Shown: positions 24,054 to 33,178, counted from the stretch's first letter. The stretch is DNA of 64,000 bases from Mycolicibacterium sp. P1-18 (GCF_008329535.1 NZ_NPKR01000006.1:329431-393430); one strand, 5' to 3'. The notes: generated from the letters alone by a model not told the origin. Made by a program: numbers and translations.

Positions 24054-24788
24054 ATGGGGTATGCCGACGAGTTGTTCGACCTGACCGACCGGGTGGTGCT
24101 CGTCACCGGGGGCAGCCGCGGGCTGGGCCGCGAGATGGCCTTCGGCGCAGCCCAATGCGGCGCCGACGTCGTGATCGCGAGCCGCAACCTCGAGTCGTGC
24201 GTCGTCACCGCCGAGGAGATCTCGGCGTCGACGGGCCGCACCGCCTTCCCCTACCAGGTGCACGTCGGGCGGTGGGATCAGCTCGACGGACTGGTCGACG
24301 CGGTCTACGGCCGGTTCGGCAAGGTCGACGTCCTGGTCAACAATGCCGGCATGTCACCGCTCTACGAGTCGCTGACGTCGGTGAGCGAGAAGCTGTTCGA
24401 CGCGGTGCTCAACCTGAATCTCAAGGGTCCGTTCCGGCTTTCGGCGCTGATCGGCGAGCGCATGGTCGCCGCGGGTGGCGGCTCCATCGTCAACGTCAGC
24501 TCCGTGGGTTCCATCCGGCCGACGCCCGACCTGCTGCCGTATGCCGCGGCCAAGGCCGGGCTCAACGCCATGACCGCGGGGCTCGCGAAGGCATACGGTC
24601 CCACGGTACGGGTCAACACGTTGATGGCGGGGCCGTTCCTCACCGACGTGAGCGAACCCTGGGACGTCGACGCCCGGCGGCGTGCCGGGCAGCCACGCGA
24701 AATCATCGGCGCCGCATTGTTTCTCGCCTCCGACGCGTCGAGCTTCGTGACCGGGTCGACCCTGCGCGTCGACGGCGGCCTGACGTAG
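24054..24788 (+). CDS. Short-chain dehydrogenase/reductase
   Basis: NAD(P)-dependent oxidoreductase of 244 residues. The cofactor motif is TGGSRGLG (about 18-25), NNAG is at about 87-90, the catalytic Ser is in VNVSSVGS and the YxxxK pair in YAAAKAGL. The C terminus ends FVTGSTLRVDGGLT, as in classical SDRs. ATG 24054 has GGGAG 7-8 nt upstream. It is divergent from the phosphatase gene and meets the alkyl sulfatase end to end. The substrate is unknown; the neighbouring fatty-acid-type phosphotransferase suggests lipid metabolism. Confidence 0.88.
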   Translation: MGYADELFDLTDRVVLVTGGSRGLGREMAFGAAQCGADVVIASRNLESCVVTAEEISASTGRTAFPYQVHVGRWDQLDGLVDAVYGRFGKVDVLVNNAGMSPLYESLTSVSEKLFDAVLNLNLKGPFRLSALIGERMVAAGGGSIVNVSSVGSIRPTPDLLPYAAAKAGLNAMTAGLAKAYGPTVRVNTLMAGPFLTDVSEPWDVDARRRAGQPREIIGAALFLASDASSFVTGSTLRVDGGLT

Positions 24789-26666
24789 CTAGGGGGTGAC
24801 GATCGCGAAGTTCGGGTCCGGCCGGTCCAGCACACCCAGCAGTGCCGTCATCGCCGAGGCGTCGCCCGCCACCTGCACGCCGGGAGAGGTGGTGTCGCCC
24901 GTGGCGAAGGTCAACAGCCGCAGCTTGTTCGCCACCGTGACCGTCGCGGTGGCCGTCCCAGGATCGGCGGAGGTCTTGCGGTACACCAGCACCCCGTTGC
25001 GCAACGTCAGGCGATAGTTGGTTGCGACGTCGTCGAACGTGACGTCCAGCGCGAGGTCCAGACCCCACGCCTTCGGCCCGTCGACGCTGATCGCGAAGCT
25101 GTCGAACATCTGCTCCGGCGTTAGTTGCGACAGCAGCGACAGCGACGTGGTCTGCGTCGGCGTACCGAAGTTGCCGTCGCGCAGTTCGGTGGCGCCGGCG
25201 AGGAAGAAGTTGCGCCACGTCGCGTTCTCGGCGCCGTAGGCCATCTGCTCCAACGTGTCGGCGTACAGCGCCCTGGCCCCGTCGTGGTTCTCGTCGGTGA
25301 ACACGGCGTGATCCAACAACGTTGCCGCCCACCGGAAGTCGCCGTCGTCGAATGCGGTCTGGGCGATCTCCACCACGCGGTCGACGCCCCCCATGGCGGC
25401 CATGTAACGCGGGCCGATCGCCTCGGGCGGGTGCTGCCACAGCCGTGCCGGGTTGCCGTCGAACCAGCCCATGTAGCGCTGGTAGACCGCCTTCACGTTG
25501 TGGCTGACCGAGCCGTAGTAGCCGTGCGTGTGCCAGGCCTCGTGCAGTGCGGGTGGCATCTGAAACGTCTCGGCGATCTCGATGCCGGTGTGGCCCTGGT
25601 TGATCAGCCGCAGCGTCTGGTCGTGCAGGTAGGCGTACAGATCCCGTTGCAGCGATAGGAATTCGACGATGCGCTCCTCGCCCCACGTGGGCCAGTGATG
25701 CGAGGCGAAGACGACGTCGGTCCGGTCGGCGAACGCGTCGATCGCCTCGGTCAGGTAGCCCGACCAGGCGTGCGGGTCACGCACCAGCGCACCGCGCAAC
25801 GTCAACAGGTTGTGCAGATTGTGCGTGGCGTTCTCGGCCATGCACAACGCCCGGTAGCGCGGGAAGTAGAAGTGCATCTCGGCGGGCGCCTCGGTGCCCG
25901 GCGCCATCTGGAACTCGATCTCGACGCCGTCGACGGTGCGCGTCTCCCCCGTGGCGGCCACGTCGACGGTCGGCACGATCACCGCCACCTCGCCGGTGGA
26001 CGGCGTCTGCCCGAGACCGCACCCGACCTGCCCCTGGGGCCCACGGGCCAGCACGGTGCCGTACATGTAGGCCGCCCGCCGCGTCATCGCGGTGCCCGCG
26101 TAGACGTTCTCCTGCACGGCGTGCTCGATGAAACCCGCCGGCGCGATCACCTCGACGGTCCCCGCGTCGACGTCGGCCTGGGTGGTCACTCCGAGGACGC
26201 CGCCGAAGTGGTCGACGTGGCTGTGGGTGTAGATGACCGCGGTGACGGGGCGGTCGCCCCGGTGCGCGCGGTAGAGCCCGAGTGCGGCGGCCGCGGTCTC
26301 GGTGGACACCAGCGGGTCGATCACGATGACGCCGGTGTCACCCTCGATGAAGCTGACGTTGGACAGGTCGAGGCCGCGGACCTGGTAGACGCCCGTGACC
26401 ACCTCGTAGAGCCCCTGCTTGGCCGCCAGCGTCGACTGACGCCACAGGCTGGGGTGCACGGTGGTCGGTGCGTCCCCGGTCAGGAACGAGTAGACGTCGT
26501 TGTCCCACACCACGCGACCGTCCGCGGCCTTGACGACGCACGGTTCGAGCGCGGCGATGAAACCCCGGTCGGCGTCGTCGAAGTCCCGGGTGTCGGCGAA
26601 CGGGAATCCGCTCAGGTGCTCGGCGTGGGCCGTCTCGACGACGGCGGTGGGCGGCTTCTGATCCAT
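24789..26666 (-). CDS. Linear primary-alkyl sulfatase (SdsA-type), Rv3762c-like
   Basis: Binuclear-zinc alkyl sulfatase of about 625 residues that hydrolyses long-chain alkyl sulfates such as SDS to alcohol and sulfate. The metallo-beta-lactamase motif is YTHSHVDHFGG, with further metal ligands in AENATHNLHN (Glu) and ASHHWPTWG (His). A central helical dimerisation domain includes HTHGYYGSVSHNVKAVYQRYMGW, and a C-terminal SCP2-like domain starts near LTPEQMFDSFAI. No signal peptide is seen, so it is probably cytoplasmic. Two starts are possible (GTG 26672, ATG 26666); I chose the ATG. Confidence 0.92.
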   Translation of the reverse strand: MDQKPPTAVVETAHAEHLSGFPFADTRDFDDADRGFIAALEPCVVKAADGRVVWDNDVYSFLTGDAPTTVHPSLWRQSTLAAKQGLYEVVTGVYQVRGLDLSNVSFIEGDTGVIVIDPLVSTETAAAALGLYRAHRGDRPVTAVIYTHSHVDHFGGVLGVTTQADVDAGTVEVIAPAGFIEHAVQENVYAGTAMTRRAAYMYGTVLARGPQGQVGCGLGQTPSTGEVAVIVPTVDVAATGETRTVDGVEIEFQMAPGTEAPAEMHFYFPRYRALCMAENATHNLHNLLTLRGALVRDPHAWSGYLTEAIDAFADRTDVVFASHHWPTWGEERIVEFLSLQRDLYAYLHDQTLRLINQGHTGIEIAETFQMPPALHEAWHTHGYYGSVSHNVKAVYQRYMGWFDGNPARLWQHPPEAIGPRYMAAMGGVDRVVEIAQTAFDDGDFRWAATLLDHAVFTDENHDGARALYADTLEQMAYGAENATWRNFFLAGATELRDGNFGTPTQTTSLSLLSQLTPEQMFDSFAISVDGPKAWGLDLALDVTFDDVATNYRLTLRNGVLVYRKTSADPGTATATVTVANKLRLLTFATGDTTSPGVQVAGDASAMTALLGVLDRPDPNFAIVTP

Positions 26667-26709
26667 GGCCACGACCCTGCCACCACCCGATGGCGGGTGC
26701 GGCCGAATC

Positions 26710-27201
26710 TCACACGCGGTGCAGCGTGACGTTCGACAGGACGGAGTCCCCGACGGTCGCCGTCATGTACGTGCAGAAGGGCTGCCGGCGACGGTCGGTC
26801 GGCGAGCCGGGGTTCAGCAGCCGCAGGCCGGTCTCGGCGGTGGTGTCCCACGGGATGTGGCTGTGCCCGAACACCAGCACGTCGACGTCGGGATAGAGCT
26901 TCGCCATCCGCTGGTCCCGGCCCGTCGACGCGCCCGTCTCGTGCACGACGGCGAAGCGCACGCCCTCGAGCACCACGTCGGCCCGTTCGGGCAGCCGCCG
27001 CCGCAACTCGTCGCCGTCGTTGTTGCCCCAGCACCCGACCAGCCGCTTGGCCCTGGTCTCCAGTTCGTCGAGGAGGTCGGGCACCACCCAGTCCCCGGCG
27101 TGCAGAACCACGTCGACCCGGTCCACCTGGTCCCACACCGTCACGGGCAGGTCCTTGGCCCGTTTCGGCAGGTGGGTGTCGGCAATCAACAGCAACTCCA
27201 C
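26710..27201 (-). CDS. YfcE/MJ0936-type metallophosphoesterase
   Basis: A 163-residue phosphodiesterase-fold protein. Metal ligands follow the calcineurin pattern: IADTHLP, LHAGDWV, GNNDG, then VVHETG and FGHSHIP. Members of this size hydrolyse cyclic or bis-phosphate diesters in vitro; the physiological substrate is unknown. GTG 27201 places the first strand VELLLIADTH at the N terminus. It is divergent from the GGDEF-EAL gene (134-bp gap), an interesting but unproven neighbourhood. Confidence 0.87.
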   Translation of the reverse strand: MELLLIADTHLPKRAKDLPVTVWDQVDRVDVVLHAGDWVVPDLLDELETRAKRLVGCWGNNDGDELRRRLPERADVVLEGVRFAVVHETGASTGRDQRMAKLYPDVDVLVFGHSHIPWDTTAETGLRLLNPGSPTDRRRQPFCTYMTATVGDSVLSNVTLHRV

Positions 27202-27335
27202 GGTTCCACGGTAACCGCAAGACGGCAGACGCACTCAAATTGTTGCTGGCATTTCGTTTACCGGACAAAGTAGGGTGGCGGGCGAGTGGTCATTCCGCGG
27301 ACAATTGACACCACCATCAGCGACCTGGGGGGTCC

Positions 27336-29669
27336 ATGACGGTACGGCCCCGCAGCCGCGCGACGATCGCACCTGCCACCGGCGCGCTCCTGGTGTTTGC
27401 CAGCTGGCTCGCATTCGGGTGGGGCGGCCCAGACGTCGTGGCGCGGGTCAACGAGGTGGCCTCGCTCGCGGCCAGCACGTTCGCCACGAGCTGTGCGATC
27501 GCGGCCGCCCGTCACAACCATGGGCGCCAGCGGAAGTCCTGGGCCTGCCTGTCGGTGGGCCTGTCCGGTTGGGTGGCCAGCAATCTGGTGTGGCTCTACC
27601 TCGAACACGTCGCCCACCGAACCCCGTCGCCGCCGGGCCTGGTGGACCTCGGCTACCTGCTGCTGCCCGTCAGCGGATGTGCGGCGGCGCTCTTCGTTCC
27701 CTATGGCGGCGTTCGTTCCAGCCTGCGCATCGTCCTCGACGGAGTGCTCGTCGCGACGGCGCTCTTCGCGATCGCCTGGACCACGTTCCTACGCGAACTG
27801 TTCGAACTGGGCAGCGTGTCGGGCCTCGCGTTCGCCGTGTCGGTGGCCTATCCGGTCGGCGACACCGCCATGGTGACCTTCGCACTGGTGATCGTCGCGC
27901 AAGCCCGGCCGGGGCGCCGTCTCCCCCCGGCGCTGCTGGCCGTCGGGCTGGGGCTCCTCGGCGTCGCCGACAGCATCTACGTCTTCGTGGCTGCCAGCGG
28001 CGGGTATTCGAGCCCCCTCGTCACGATCGGCTGGGTAACCGGTCTCTACGTCATCGGGCTTGCCGGCCTCGTGGCGCAGCGGCTTCCCGACACCTCCTCT
28101 ACGACGATTCGCGCGACGCCACGCGCCGTCTTCTGGGTCCCCTACGTGCCGGTGCCATTCGCGGTCGTGCTGGGCGCGCGCGAACTGTTCGCCGGGGAGA
28201 GCCCGCCAATCGTGGTCGCCGGGCTCGTGTTGATCTTCGCCGCGCTGGCCCGCCAATTCGTGCTACTGGACGAGAACCGGCGCCTGCTCGTGACCGTGGC
28301 CGCGATGGCGCTGCGCGACCCGCTGACCGATCTCGCCAACCGGGCGCTGTTCCACGACCGGCTGGCTCACGCGATCGAATTGCGCGGCCGCACGGGCGCT
28401 CCGGTCGGCGTGCTCGTCGCAGACCTGGACGACTTCAAGCTGGTCAACGACAGCCTCGGTCACCCCGCCGGCGACGAGCTGTTGCGCCGCGTGGGCGACC
28501 GCATCCAATCGGTGGTGCGCCCTGGTGACACCGTCGCCCGGCTGGGGGGCGACGAGTTCGCGATCCTCGTCGAGGACGCGCCGGCGGTTGCGGAGCAGAT
28601 CGCCGACCGCGTGGTCCGGGCCATGGACGAACCGTTCGTGGTGGACGGCCGCCCGGTCGACATGCGGCTCAGCGTCGGGCTGGCCACCGCCGCCGGTGAC
28701 GCGGAGCTCACGGCCGAGGAGCTGTTCACGCGCGCCGACCTGGCGATGTACTCGGCCAAGCGGGCGCACGTCGGGTCGCGCAGCTTCACCCCCGCCATGC
28801 GGCAGGACGCCACGGAGTTGAACCTCCCCAGCCAGCAGGGCCGGACGGGCTGCCGCGGCAACGTCGCACGCATCGAGTTCCTGGCCGACCTGCGCCGGGC
28901 CGTCGACGACGGCGAACTGGACCTGGTCTACCAACCCAAGGTCGACCTGCGCACGTGGTCGGCCGCCGGCGCCGAAGCGCTGATCCGTTGGCCGCACCCC
29001 GAACTGGGACTGCTCGAACCCGCCGACTTCCTGCCGCTGGCCCGCGAGAACGGACTGATGGAGGCGCTCACCGACTTCGTCGTCGACCGGGCCCTGGCCG
29101 ATGCCGCCGGCTGGCGCGCGGCGGGCGTGGACATGCCGGTCGCGGTCAACGTCTCGGCACCCTCGCTGAACGACGAAGCGTTGCCGGCGCGGGTGCTGTC
29201 GACGCTCGCCCGGCACGGTTTGCCGCCCGCCACGCTCACCGTCGAGATCACCGAGGACGTGCTGGTGTCCAGCGTCGTCCGGGCCAGGACCGTGCTCGAC
29301 GAGCTACGGGACTCCGGCGTGCGGGTGGCCATCGACGACTTCGGAAGTGGCTATGCCGCAATGACCTACCTCCATGAACTACCGGTCGACGAACTCAAAC
29401 TCGACCGGCAGTTCGTCAAGCCCATCCGCCACGACGAACGCGCCGCGTCCATCGTCTTGTCCGTGGTGAACCTGGCGAACGAGTTCGGGCTGACCTGCGT
29501 GGCCGAGGGTGTCGAGGACAGGGCGACGGCGGACCTGCTGAAGAGTTACGGCTGCGGTTACGCGCAGGGCCACTACTTCAGCCGGCCGGTGGGCGCACAG
29601 GCCATCGCGCACTGCATGGCGCCGGCCGCCGTTACGGCGAAGACAGCAGCGCGGCCATCCTGGGCATGA
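27336..29669 (+). CDS. Membrane GGDEF-EAL protein (bifunctional cyclic-di-GMP enzyme)
   Basis: A 777-residue c-di-GMP turnover protein. The first ~310 residues hold about eight to ten hydrophobic segments, a membrane sensor unlike PAS or GAF. The diguanylate cyclase motif GGDEF is intact at 404-408, and the inhibitory I-site RxxD (RPGD, 395-398) lies exactly five residues before it. The phosphodiesterase motif EAL is intact at 547-549, with DDFGSGYAAM, LKLDRQFV and CVAEGVED supporting activity. Both halves could therefore be active, with product feedback on synthesis. ATG 27336 follows GGGGGG at short spacing. The 3' end overlaps the convergent NTF2-like gene by 38 bp. Confidence 0.93.
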   Translation: MTVRPRSRATIAPATGALLVFASWLAFGWGGPDVVARVNEVASLAASTFATSCAIAAARHNHGRQRKSWACLSVGLSGWVASNLVWLYLEHVAHRTPSPPGLVDLGYLLLPVSGCAAALFVPYGGVRSSLRIVLDGVLVATALFAIAWTTFLRELFELGSVSGLAFAVSVAYPVGDTAMVTFALVIVAQARPGRRLPPALLAVGLGLLGVADSIYVFVAASGGYSSPLVTIGWVTGLYVIGLAGLVAQRLPDTSSTTIRATPRAVFWVPYVPVPFAVVLGARELFAGESPPIVVAGLVLIFAALARQFVLLDENRRLLVTVAAMALRDPLTDLANRALFHDRLAHAIELRGRTGAPVGVLVADLDDFKLVNDSLGHPAGDELLRRVGDRIQSVVRPGDTVARLGGDEFAILVEDAPAVAEQIADRVVRAMDEPFVVDGRPVDMRLSVGLATAAGDAELTAEELFTRADLAMYSAKRAHVGSRSFTPAMRQDATELNLPSQQGRTGCRGNVARIEFLADLRRAVDDGELDLVYQPKVDLRTWSAAGAEALIRWPHPELGLLEPADFLPLARENGLMEALTDFVVDRALADAAGWRAAGVDMPVAVNVSAPSLNDEALPARVLSTLARHGLPPATLTVEITEDVLVSSVVRARTVLDELRDSGVRVAIDDFGSGYAAMTYLHELPVDELKLDRQFVKPIRHDERAASIVLSVVNLANEFGLTCVAEGVEDRATADLLKSYGCGYAQGHYFSRPVGAQAIAHCMAPAAVTAKTAARPSWA

Positions 29670-30021
29670 TCGCCTGCAGTCCCTTGAAGGGGCGCATCAT
29701 CACCTTGAACGAGACGATGCGGTCGTCGTCGTCCCACCTGATCAGGTCGACGCCGTTGACGTAGACACCGTCGACGGTCGCCTCGAACTCCAGGACCGCC
29801 GAACGGTCGCCGACCCACTGCTCGACGTAGTGAAAGTCCGTGTCGGCGAACATCGCCGCCGCCGCCATCAGGTAGGCCGCGGTCTTCTGCCGGCCCTCCT
29901 GCGGGGTGAACACCGCCGGTGAGGAGAACACCGCGTCGTCGTGCAGAAGGGCGTCCAGCACCGCCGGGTCGTGCCCGCCGTCGAGGAAATGGTGCCAACG
30001 CTCGATCAGGGTCGATGTCAT
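29632..30021 (-). CDS. NTF2/SnoaL-like protein
   Basis: A 129-residue alpha+beta barrel protein. The first helix is MTSTLIERWHHFLDGGHD, followed by ALLHDDAVFSSP, the EQWVGDRSAVLEFEATVDG strand and the GVDLIRWDDDDRIVSFKVMMRP segment, the usual SnoaL-like layout. Whether it is an isomerase or a ligand binder is not visible. Its start overlaps the stop of the VanY-like gene (ATGA, 30018-30021), so the two form an operon. Confidence 0.75.
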   Translation of the reverse strand: MTSTLIERWHHFLDGGHDPAVLDALLHDDAVFSSPAVFTPQEGRQKTAAYLMAAAAMFADTDFHYVEQWVGDRSAVLEFEATVDGVYVNGVDLIRWDDDDRIVSFKVMMRPFKGLQAIMPRMAALLSSP

Positions 30022-30518
30022 GGAGTCATGATCGCAGGCGGGTCGGCGGCATCGGGCAGCAACGGCGGGCACGTGCCCGTGGCGTCGGCGGCGAGTTCGA
30101 AGTGCCAGATCTCGTTGGCGTAGATCTGGCACAGTCCGTAGCGAGGCCCGTTGGCGGACAGCCACGCATCCGCGCCGGCGCCTCCCACGTCGACCGCCTC
30201 TCCGAGGACGTGCTTGGAGTGCTCGGGAGTCTGCACGTACCGGCGGGCGGCGGCGAGACTGCCGTAGGTCTGGACGGCGTCGTCGAGGAGCTGCTGCTGG
30301 AACTCCGGTGAACGCCATCCCGAGGTGACCGTCATGGTCACCCCGTCGGCCGACGCCGCTGTCGCGGCGTTCTGGAGGGCGCTGAGCAAGCCCGGGTCGA
30401 GCCGGCCGACCGACGGATCGGCGACGTCGAACACCGACGCACCGGGGTTGGCGGCGGCGATCCCGCCGCCGAACCAGGAGGCGAGGAGCGCCATGACGGC
30501 GACGACGACCAAACGCAT
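30018..30518 (-). CDS. Secreted M15/VanY-type D-Ala-D-Ala peptidase
   Basis: Exported zinc peptidase of 166 residues acting on peptidoglycan stems. Residues 1-25 form a signal peptide (MRLVVVAVMALLAS...AAANPG). The catalytic pattern is TSGWRS, then SKHVLGEAVDVG (the S-x-H-x3-G-x-A-x-D zinc site) and NEIWHFE (catalytic Glu and third ligand). All key residues are present. The start ATG 30518 gives the signal peptide; the longer in-frame extension is not signal-like. It is divergent from the small membrane protein gene at 30667. Confidence 0.85.
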   Translation of the reverse strand: MRLVVVAVMALLASWFGGGIAAANPGASVFDVADPSVGRLDPGLLSALQNAATAASADGVTMTVTSGWRSPEFQQQLLDDAVQTYGSLAAARRYVQTPEHSKHVLGEAVDVGGAGADAWLSANGPRYGLCQIYANEIWHFELAADATGTCPPLLPDAADPPAIMTP

Positions 30519-30666
30519 CGGTCCGACCGTACGGAGCCACGGGCGGACGGGTCGAACCGGGGCCGTCGCAACCCTCGCTACGACCGGTACGGAATTTGCC
30601 GTAACCTCATCGCTCGGAGGATTTGCCAGCAAGACTGGCCTTCGGCACGACGGGGGAGAGTTACAG

Positions 30667-30903
30667 ATGCCAGCACACGAGGACGAATCCTCTGACGGAA
30701 GCGGCTTTCACTGGTTGCCGTTCACCGCGGCGTACTGGGGCGTGGCGGTCGTCGTGGCCATCGTCGCCGGCAACGCGTGGCTGCTGTTCGCGTTCTGGTT
30801 GGCCAACCCGGCGATCCTGGCCGTGGCCTGGCTGATGTGGGCGAAGGTGATGCCCCGATACAGGGGGAAAGCTGAGTGCGCCCGAAGGGATTCGAACCCC
30901 TAA
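30667..30903 (+). CDS. Small two-helix membrane protein
   Basis: A 78-residue protein with an acidic N terminus (MPAHEDESSDGSG), two closely spaced hydrophobic segments (about 16-36 and 40-58) and a basic tail. GGGGGAGAG lies about 7 nt upstream of ATG 30667, a good ribosome site. The last 27 nt overlap the 3' end of the tRNA-Arg gene on the other strand, so the tail residues (CARRDSNP) are dictated by tRNA sequence. I recognise no family. Confidence 0.6.
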   Translation: MPAHEDESSDGSGFHWLPFTAAYWGVAVVVAIVAGNAWLLFAFWLANPAILAVAWLMWAKVMPRYRGKAECARRDSNP

Positions 30904-30949
30904 CCTTCTGATCCGTAGTCAGATGCTCTATCCGTTGAGCTACGGGCGC
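30877..30949 (-). tRNA. tRNA-Arg(ACG)
   Basis: A 73-nt tRNA with acceptor stem GCGCCCG/CGGGCGC and discriminator A. Anticodon stem TCTGA/TCAGA encloses loop CTACGGA, giving ACG, the substrate of TadA at 15787-16245. T arm GGTTCGAATCC is canonical. No CCA is encoded. Confidence 0.97.
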
Positions 30950-30988
30950 GTGCTATTCAGTTGTACGGCTGACGCGAGTCAGCCGCGG

Positions 30989-31077
30989 CGGAGGCGAGAG
31001 GATTTGAACCTCCGGTCCGCTTTAAGACGGACAACTCATTAGCAGTGAGTCCCATTCGGCCGCTCTGGCACGCCTCC
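30989..31077 (-). tRNA. tRNA-Ser(GCT)
   Basis: An 89-nt type II tRNA with acceptor GGAGGCG/CGCCTCC, discriminator G and a long variable arm (TTGTCCGTC...). Anticodon stem ACTCA/TGAGT with loop CTGCTAA gives GCT. It lies 39 bp upstream of tRNA-Arg on the same strand, so the two may be co-transcribed. Confidence 0.97.
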
Positions 31078-31195
31078 TGACCGATCCCGAGGGTACCGGA
31101 CACCGATGGAATCCCCAGAACCGCCGAGGAGGAAGCGTACACAGGGCAGACCGCCGAAGGCAAAGCAGCATCTCGGACACCCCTAGACTGTTCGC

Positions 31196-32260
31196 GTGAC
31201 CGCCCGTCTCCGACCCGAATTGGCCGACCTGCCCGCCTACACGCCGGGCAAGACGGTGCCCGGCGCGATCAAGATCGCCAGCAACGAGACCGTCGACGGT
31301 CCGCTGCCCAGCGTGCGGGCCGCGATCCTGGCCGCGACCGACGGCATCAACCGCTACCCCGACAACGGCTACGTCGAGCTCAAGGAACGCCTCGCCAAGC
31401 ATCTCGACGGTGGCGCCTTCGCCCCCGAGCACATCTCGGTCGGCGCCGGCTCGGTCAGCCTCAGCCAGCAGCTCATCCAGATCACCGCCACGGTCGGCGA
31501 CGAGGTGCTCTACGGCTGGCGCAGCTTCGAGATCTATCCCCTGCAGGTCCGCACCGCGGGCGCCACGCCGGTTCAGGTGCCCTTGACCGACCACACCTTC
31601 GACCTGGACGCGATGCTGGCCGCGATCACCGATCGCACCCGGCTGATCTTCATCTGCAACCCGAACAACCCGACGTCGACCGTCGTCGACCCGGACGCCC
31701 TCGCCCGCTTCGTCGCCGCGGTGCCCAGCGACGTCCTCGTCGTCCTGGACGAGGCGTACGTCGAGTACATCCGCGACGGCATGGTGCCAGACAGCTTCGG
31801 CTTGGTGCGCAACCACCGCAACGTCGTTGTGCTGCGGACGTTTTCGAAGGCCTACGGGCTCGCGGGCCTGCGCATCGGCTACGCCGTCGGCGATCCGGAC
31901 GTCATCTCGGCGCTGAGCAAGGTCTACGTGCCCTTCACCGCGACCACCGTCTCCCAGGCGGCGGCCATCGCATCGATCGACGCCGCCGACGAGCTGCTGG
32001 CCCGCACCGACGCCGTCGTCGAGGAGCGCGCCCGCGTCACCGCGACGCTGCGAGAGGCCGGCTTCACCGTGCCGCCGTCGCAGGCCAACTTCGTCTGGTT
32101 GCCCTTGGCGGAGGACACCAACGCCTTCGTCAACGGTGCCGCCGACAACCGGATTCTGGTGCGGCCCTATGGTCAAGACGGTGTGCGCGTCACCGTCGCC
32201 GCGCCGCACGAGAACGACGCCTTCCTCGAGTTCGCCACCGCCTGGATGGGACACAGATGA
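31196..32260 (+). CDS. hisC2: Histidinol-phosphate/aromatic aminotransferase
   Basis: PLP-dependent class I/II aminotransferase of 354 residues. The N-terminal motif KIASNETVDGPLPSV is typical of HisC/Pat proteins. The cofactor Asp/Tyr lie in CNPNNPTSTVV and LDEAYVEY, the Schiff-base Lys is K218 in TFSKAYGLAGLRIGY, and the carboxylate-binding Arg is in RILVRPYGQDGVRVTV. It probably transaminates histidinol phosphate or phenylalanine/tyrosine precursors. GTG 31196 is the start. The stop overlaps the start of the next gene (ATGA). Confidence 0.9.
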   Translation: MTARLRPELADLPAYTPGKTVPGAIKIASNETVDGPLPSVRAAILAATDGINRYPDNGYVELKERLAKHLDGGAFAPEHISVGAGSVSLSQQLIQITATVGDEVLYGWRSFEIYPLQVRTAGATPVQVPLTDHTFDLDAMLAAITDRTRLIFICNPNNPTSTVVDPDALARFVAAVPSDVLVVLDEAYVEYIRDGMVPDSFGLVRNHRNVVVLRTFSKAYGLAGLRIGYAVGDPDVISALSKVYVPFTATTVSQAAAIASIDAADELLARTDAVVEERARVTATLREAGFTVPPSQANFVWLPLAEDTNAFVNGAADNRILVRPYGQDGVRVTVAAPHENDAFLEFATAWMGHR

Positions 32261-32730
32261 GTACCGCGCGAAAGACGTTCGCCGCGTTGACCGAACGCGC
32301 CGAGCAGATTCCCGACGCCGAGCTGGACGCGTTCTGGGACACCCTGCAGCCCGCCACCGTCGACTTCATGATCGGGGAGTGGAAGGGCGGTGAGTTCGAC
32401 ACCGGGCACCGCGCCAACGGGTTCATGAAGCGGCTCAACTGGTTCGGCAAGACGTTCCACTCGGCCTCCGACGCCAAGCCGCTGGTGTGCCTGGACGCCG
32501 AGGGAAACAAGTTCTCCAACACCGAGGCCATGAAGGGCGAGGCGAGCCTGTGGCTCGAGGAGTTCCGTGGTGAGGTGACGGCGTCGATGGTCTACGACGG
32601 CGCACCGGTGCACGACCACTTCAAGAAGGTCGACGACAACGCCGTCATGGGCATCATGAACGGCAAGGGCTCGCTGGACGACAGCACCGGCTCGCCGCGT
32701 CACCTGTACTTCTACCTGGAACGCGTCTAG
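32257..32730 (+). CDS. GXWXG/DUF4334 protein
   Basis: A 157-residue soluble protein with the N-terminal GXWXG motif (IGEWKGGEFDTGH, about 38-50) and the C-terminal DUF4334 part (MVYDGAPVHDHFKKVDDNAVMGIMNGKG). Such proteins are calycin-like beta-barrel candidates for small hydrophobic ligands; the function is unknown. It is translationally coupled to hisC2 by a 4-nt overlap. Confidence 0.8.
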   Translation: MSTARKTFAALTERAEQIPDAELDAFWDTLQPATVDFMIGEWKGGEFDTGHRANGFMKRLNWFGKTFHSASDAKPLVCLDAEGNKFSNTEAMKGEASLWLEEFRGEVTASMVYDGAPVHDHFKKVDDNAVMGIMNGKGSLDDSTGSPRHLYFYLERV

Positions 32731-32747
32731 CCCCTATCGTCTCTCAG

Positions 32748-33146
32748 ATGAGGACGCGCGTTCTGGTCGCCGCCGCGCTCGTGGTCGCCGCCGCGGTTGC
32801 CGGCTGCGACCGCACCACCGAGGGCACCGTGGCGATGACCACCGAGGCCGGTCCGCCGCTTCGGAGCTCGACGTCGCGGCCCACCCCGTCCTCGCCGCGG
32901 ACCACGCTTCCGCGGACGTCGTCACCGGCCCTGCCTCCGGGCGACGCGCTGTCGCTGACGTGCAAGGACTACGTCGGCCTCGACGAAGCCAGCCGCACCG
33001 CGGTGGTCCAGGAGATCCTCAAGGACCAGACCTCGGTGCTCAGCCCGGGTGACGCGGACATCGCCAAGACGCTGGCCGACGCGGTGTGCACGTTCCTGCC
33101 CGACAGCACGGTGGCCGAGATCCTGCTCGGCGAGACCCCGCCCTGA
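32748..33146 (+). CDS. Small lipoprotein with a four-helix-like C-terminal domain
   Basis: A 132-residue lipoprotein. The signal peptide ends at lipobox AVAGC (Cys20). A Thr/Ser/Pro-rich spacer (about 28-65) leads to a compact helical domain (about 66-130) with two cysteines (TCKDYVGLD and AVCTFLP) that could form a disulfide. No family is recognised with certainty. It follows the DUF4334 gene by 17 bp and precedes the enoyl-CoA hydratase gene by 32 bp. Confidence 0.75.
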   Translation: MRTRVLVAAALVVAAAVAGCDRTTEGTVAMTTEAGPPLRSSTSRPTPSSPRTTLPRTSSPALPPGDALSLTCKDYVGLDEASRTAVVQEILKDQTSVLSPGDADIAKTLADAVCTFLPDSTVAEILLGETPP

Positions 33147-33178
33147 GACGTGTCGCGAATGGCCGTAGCCTTCCAGCC

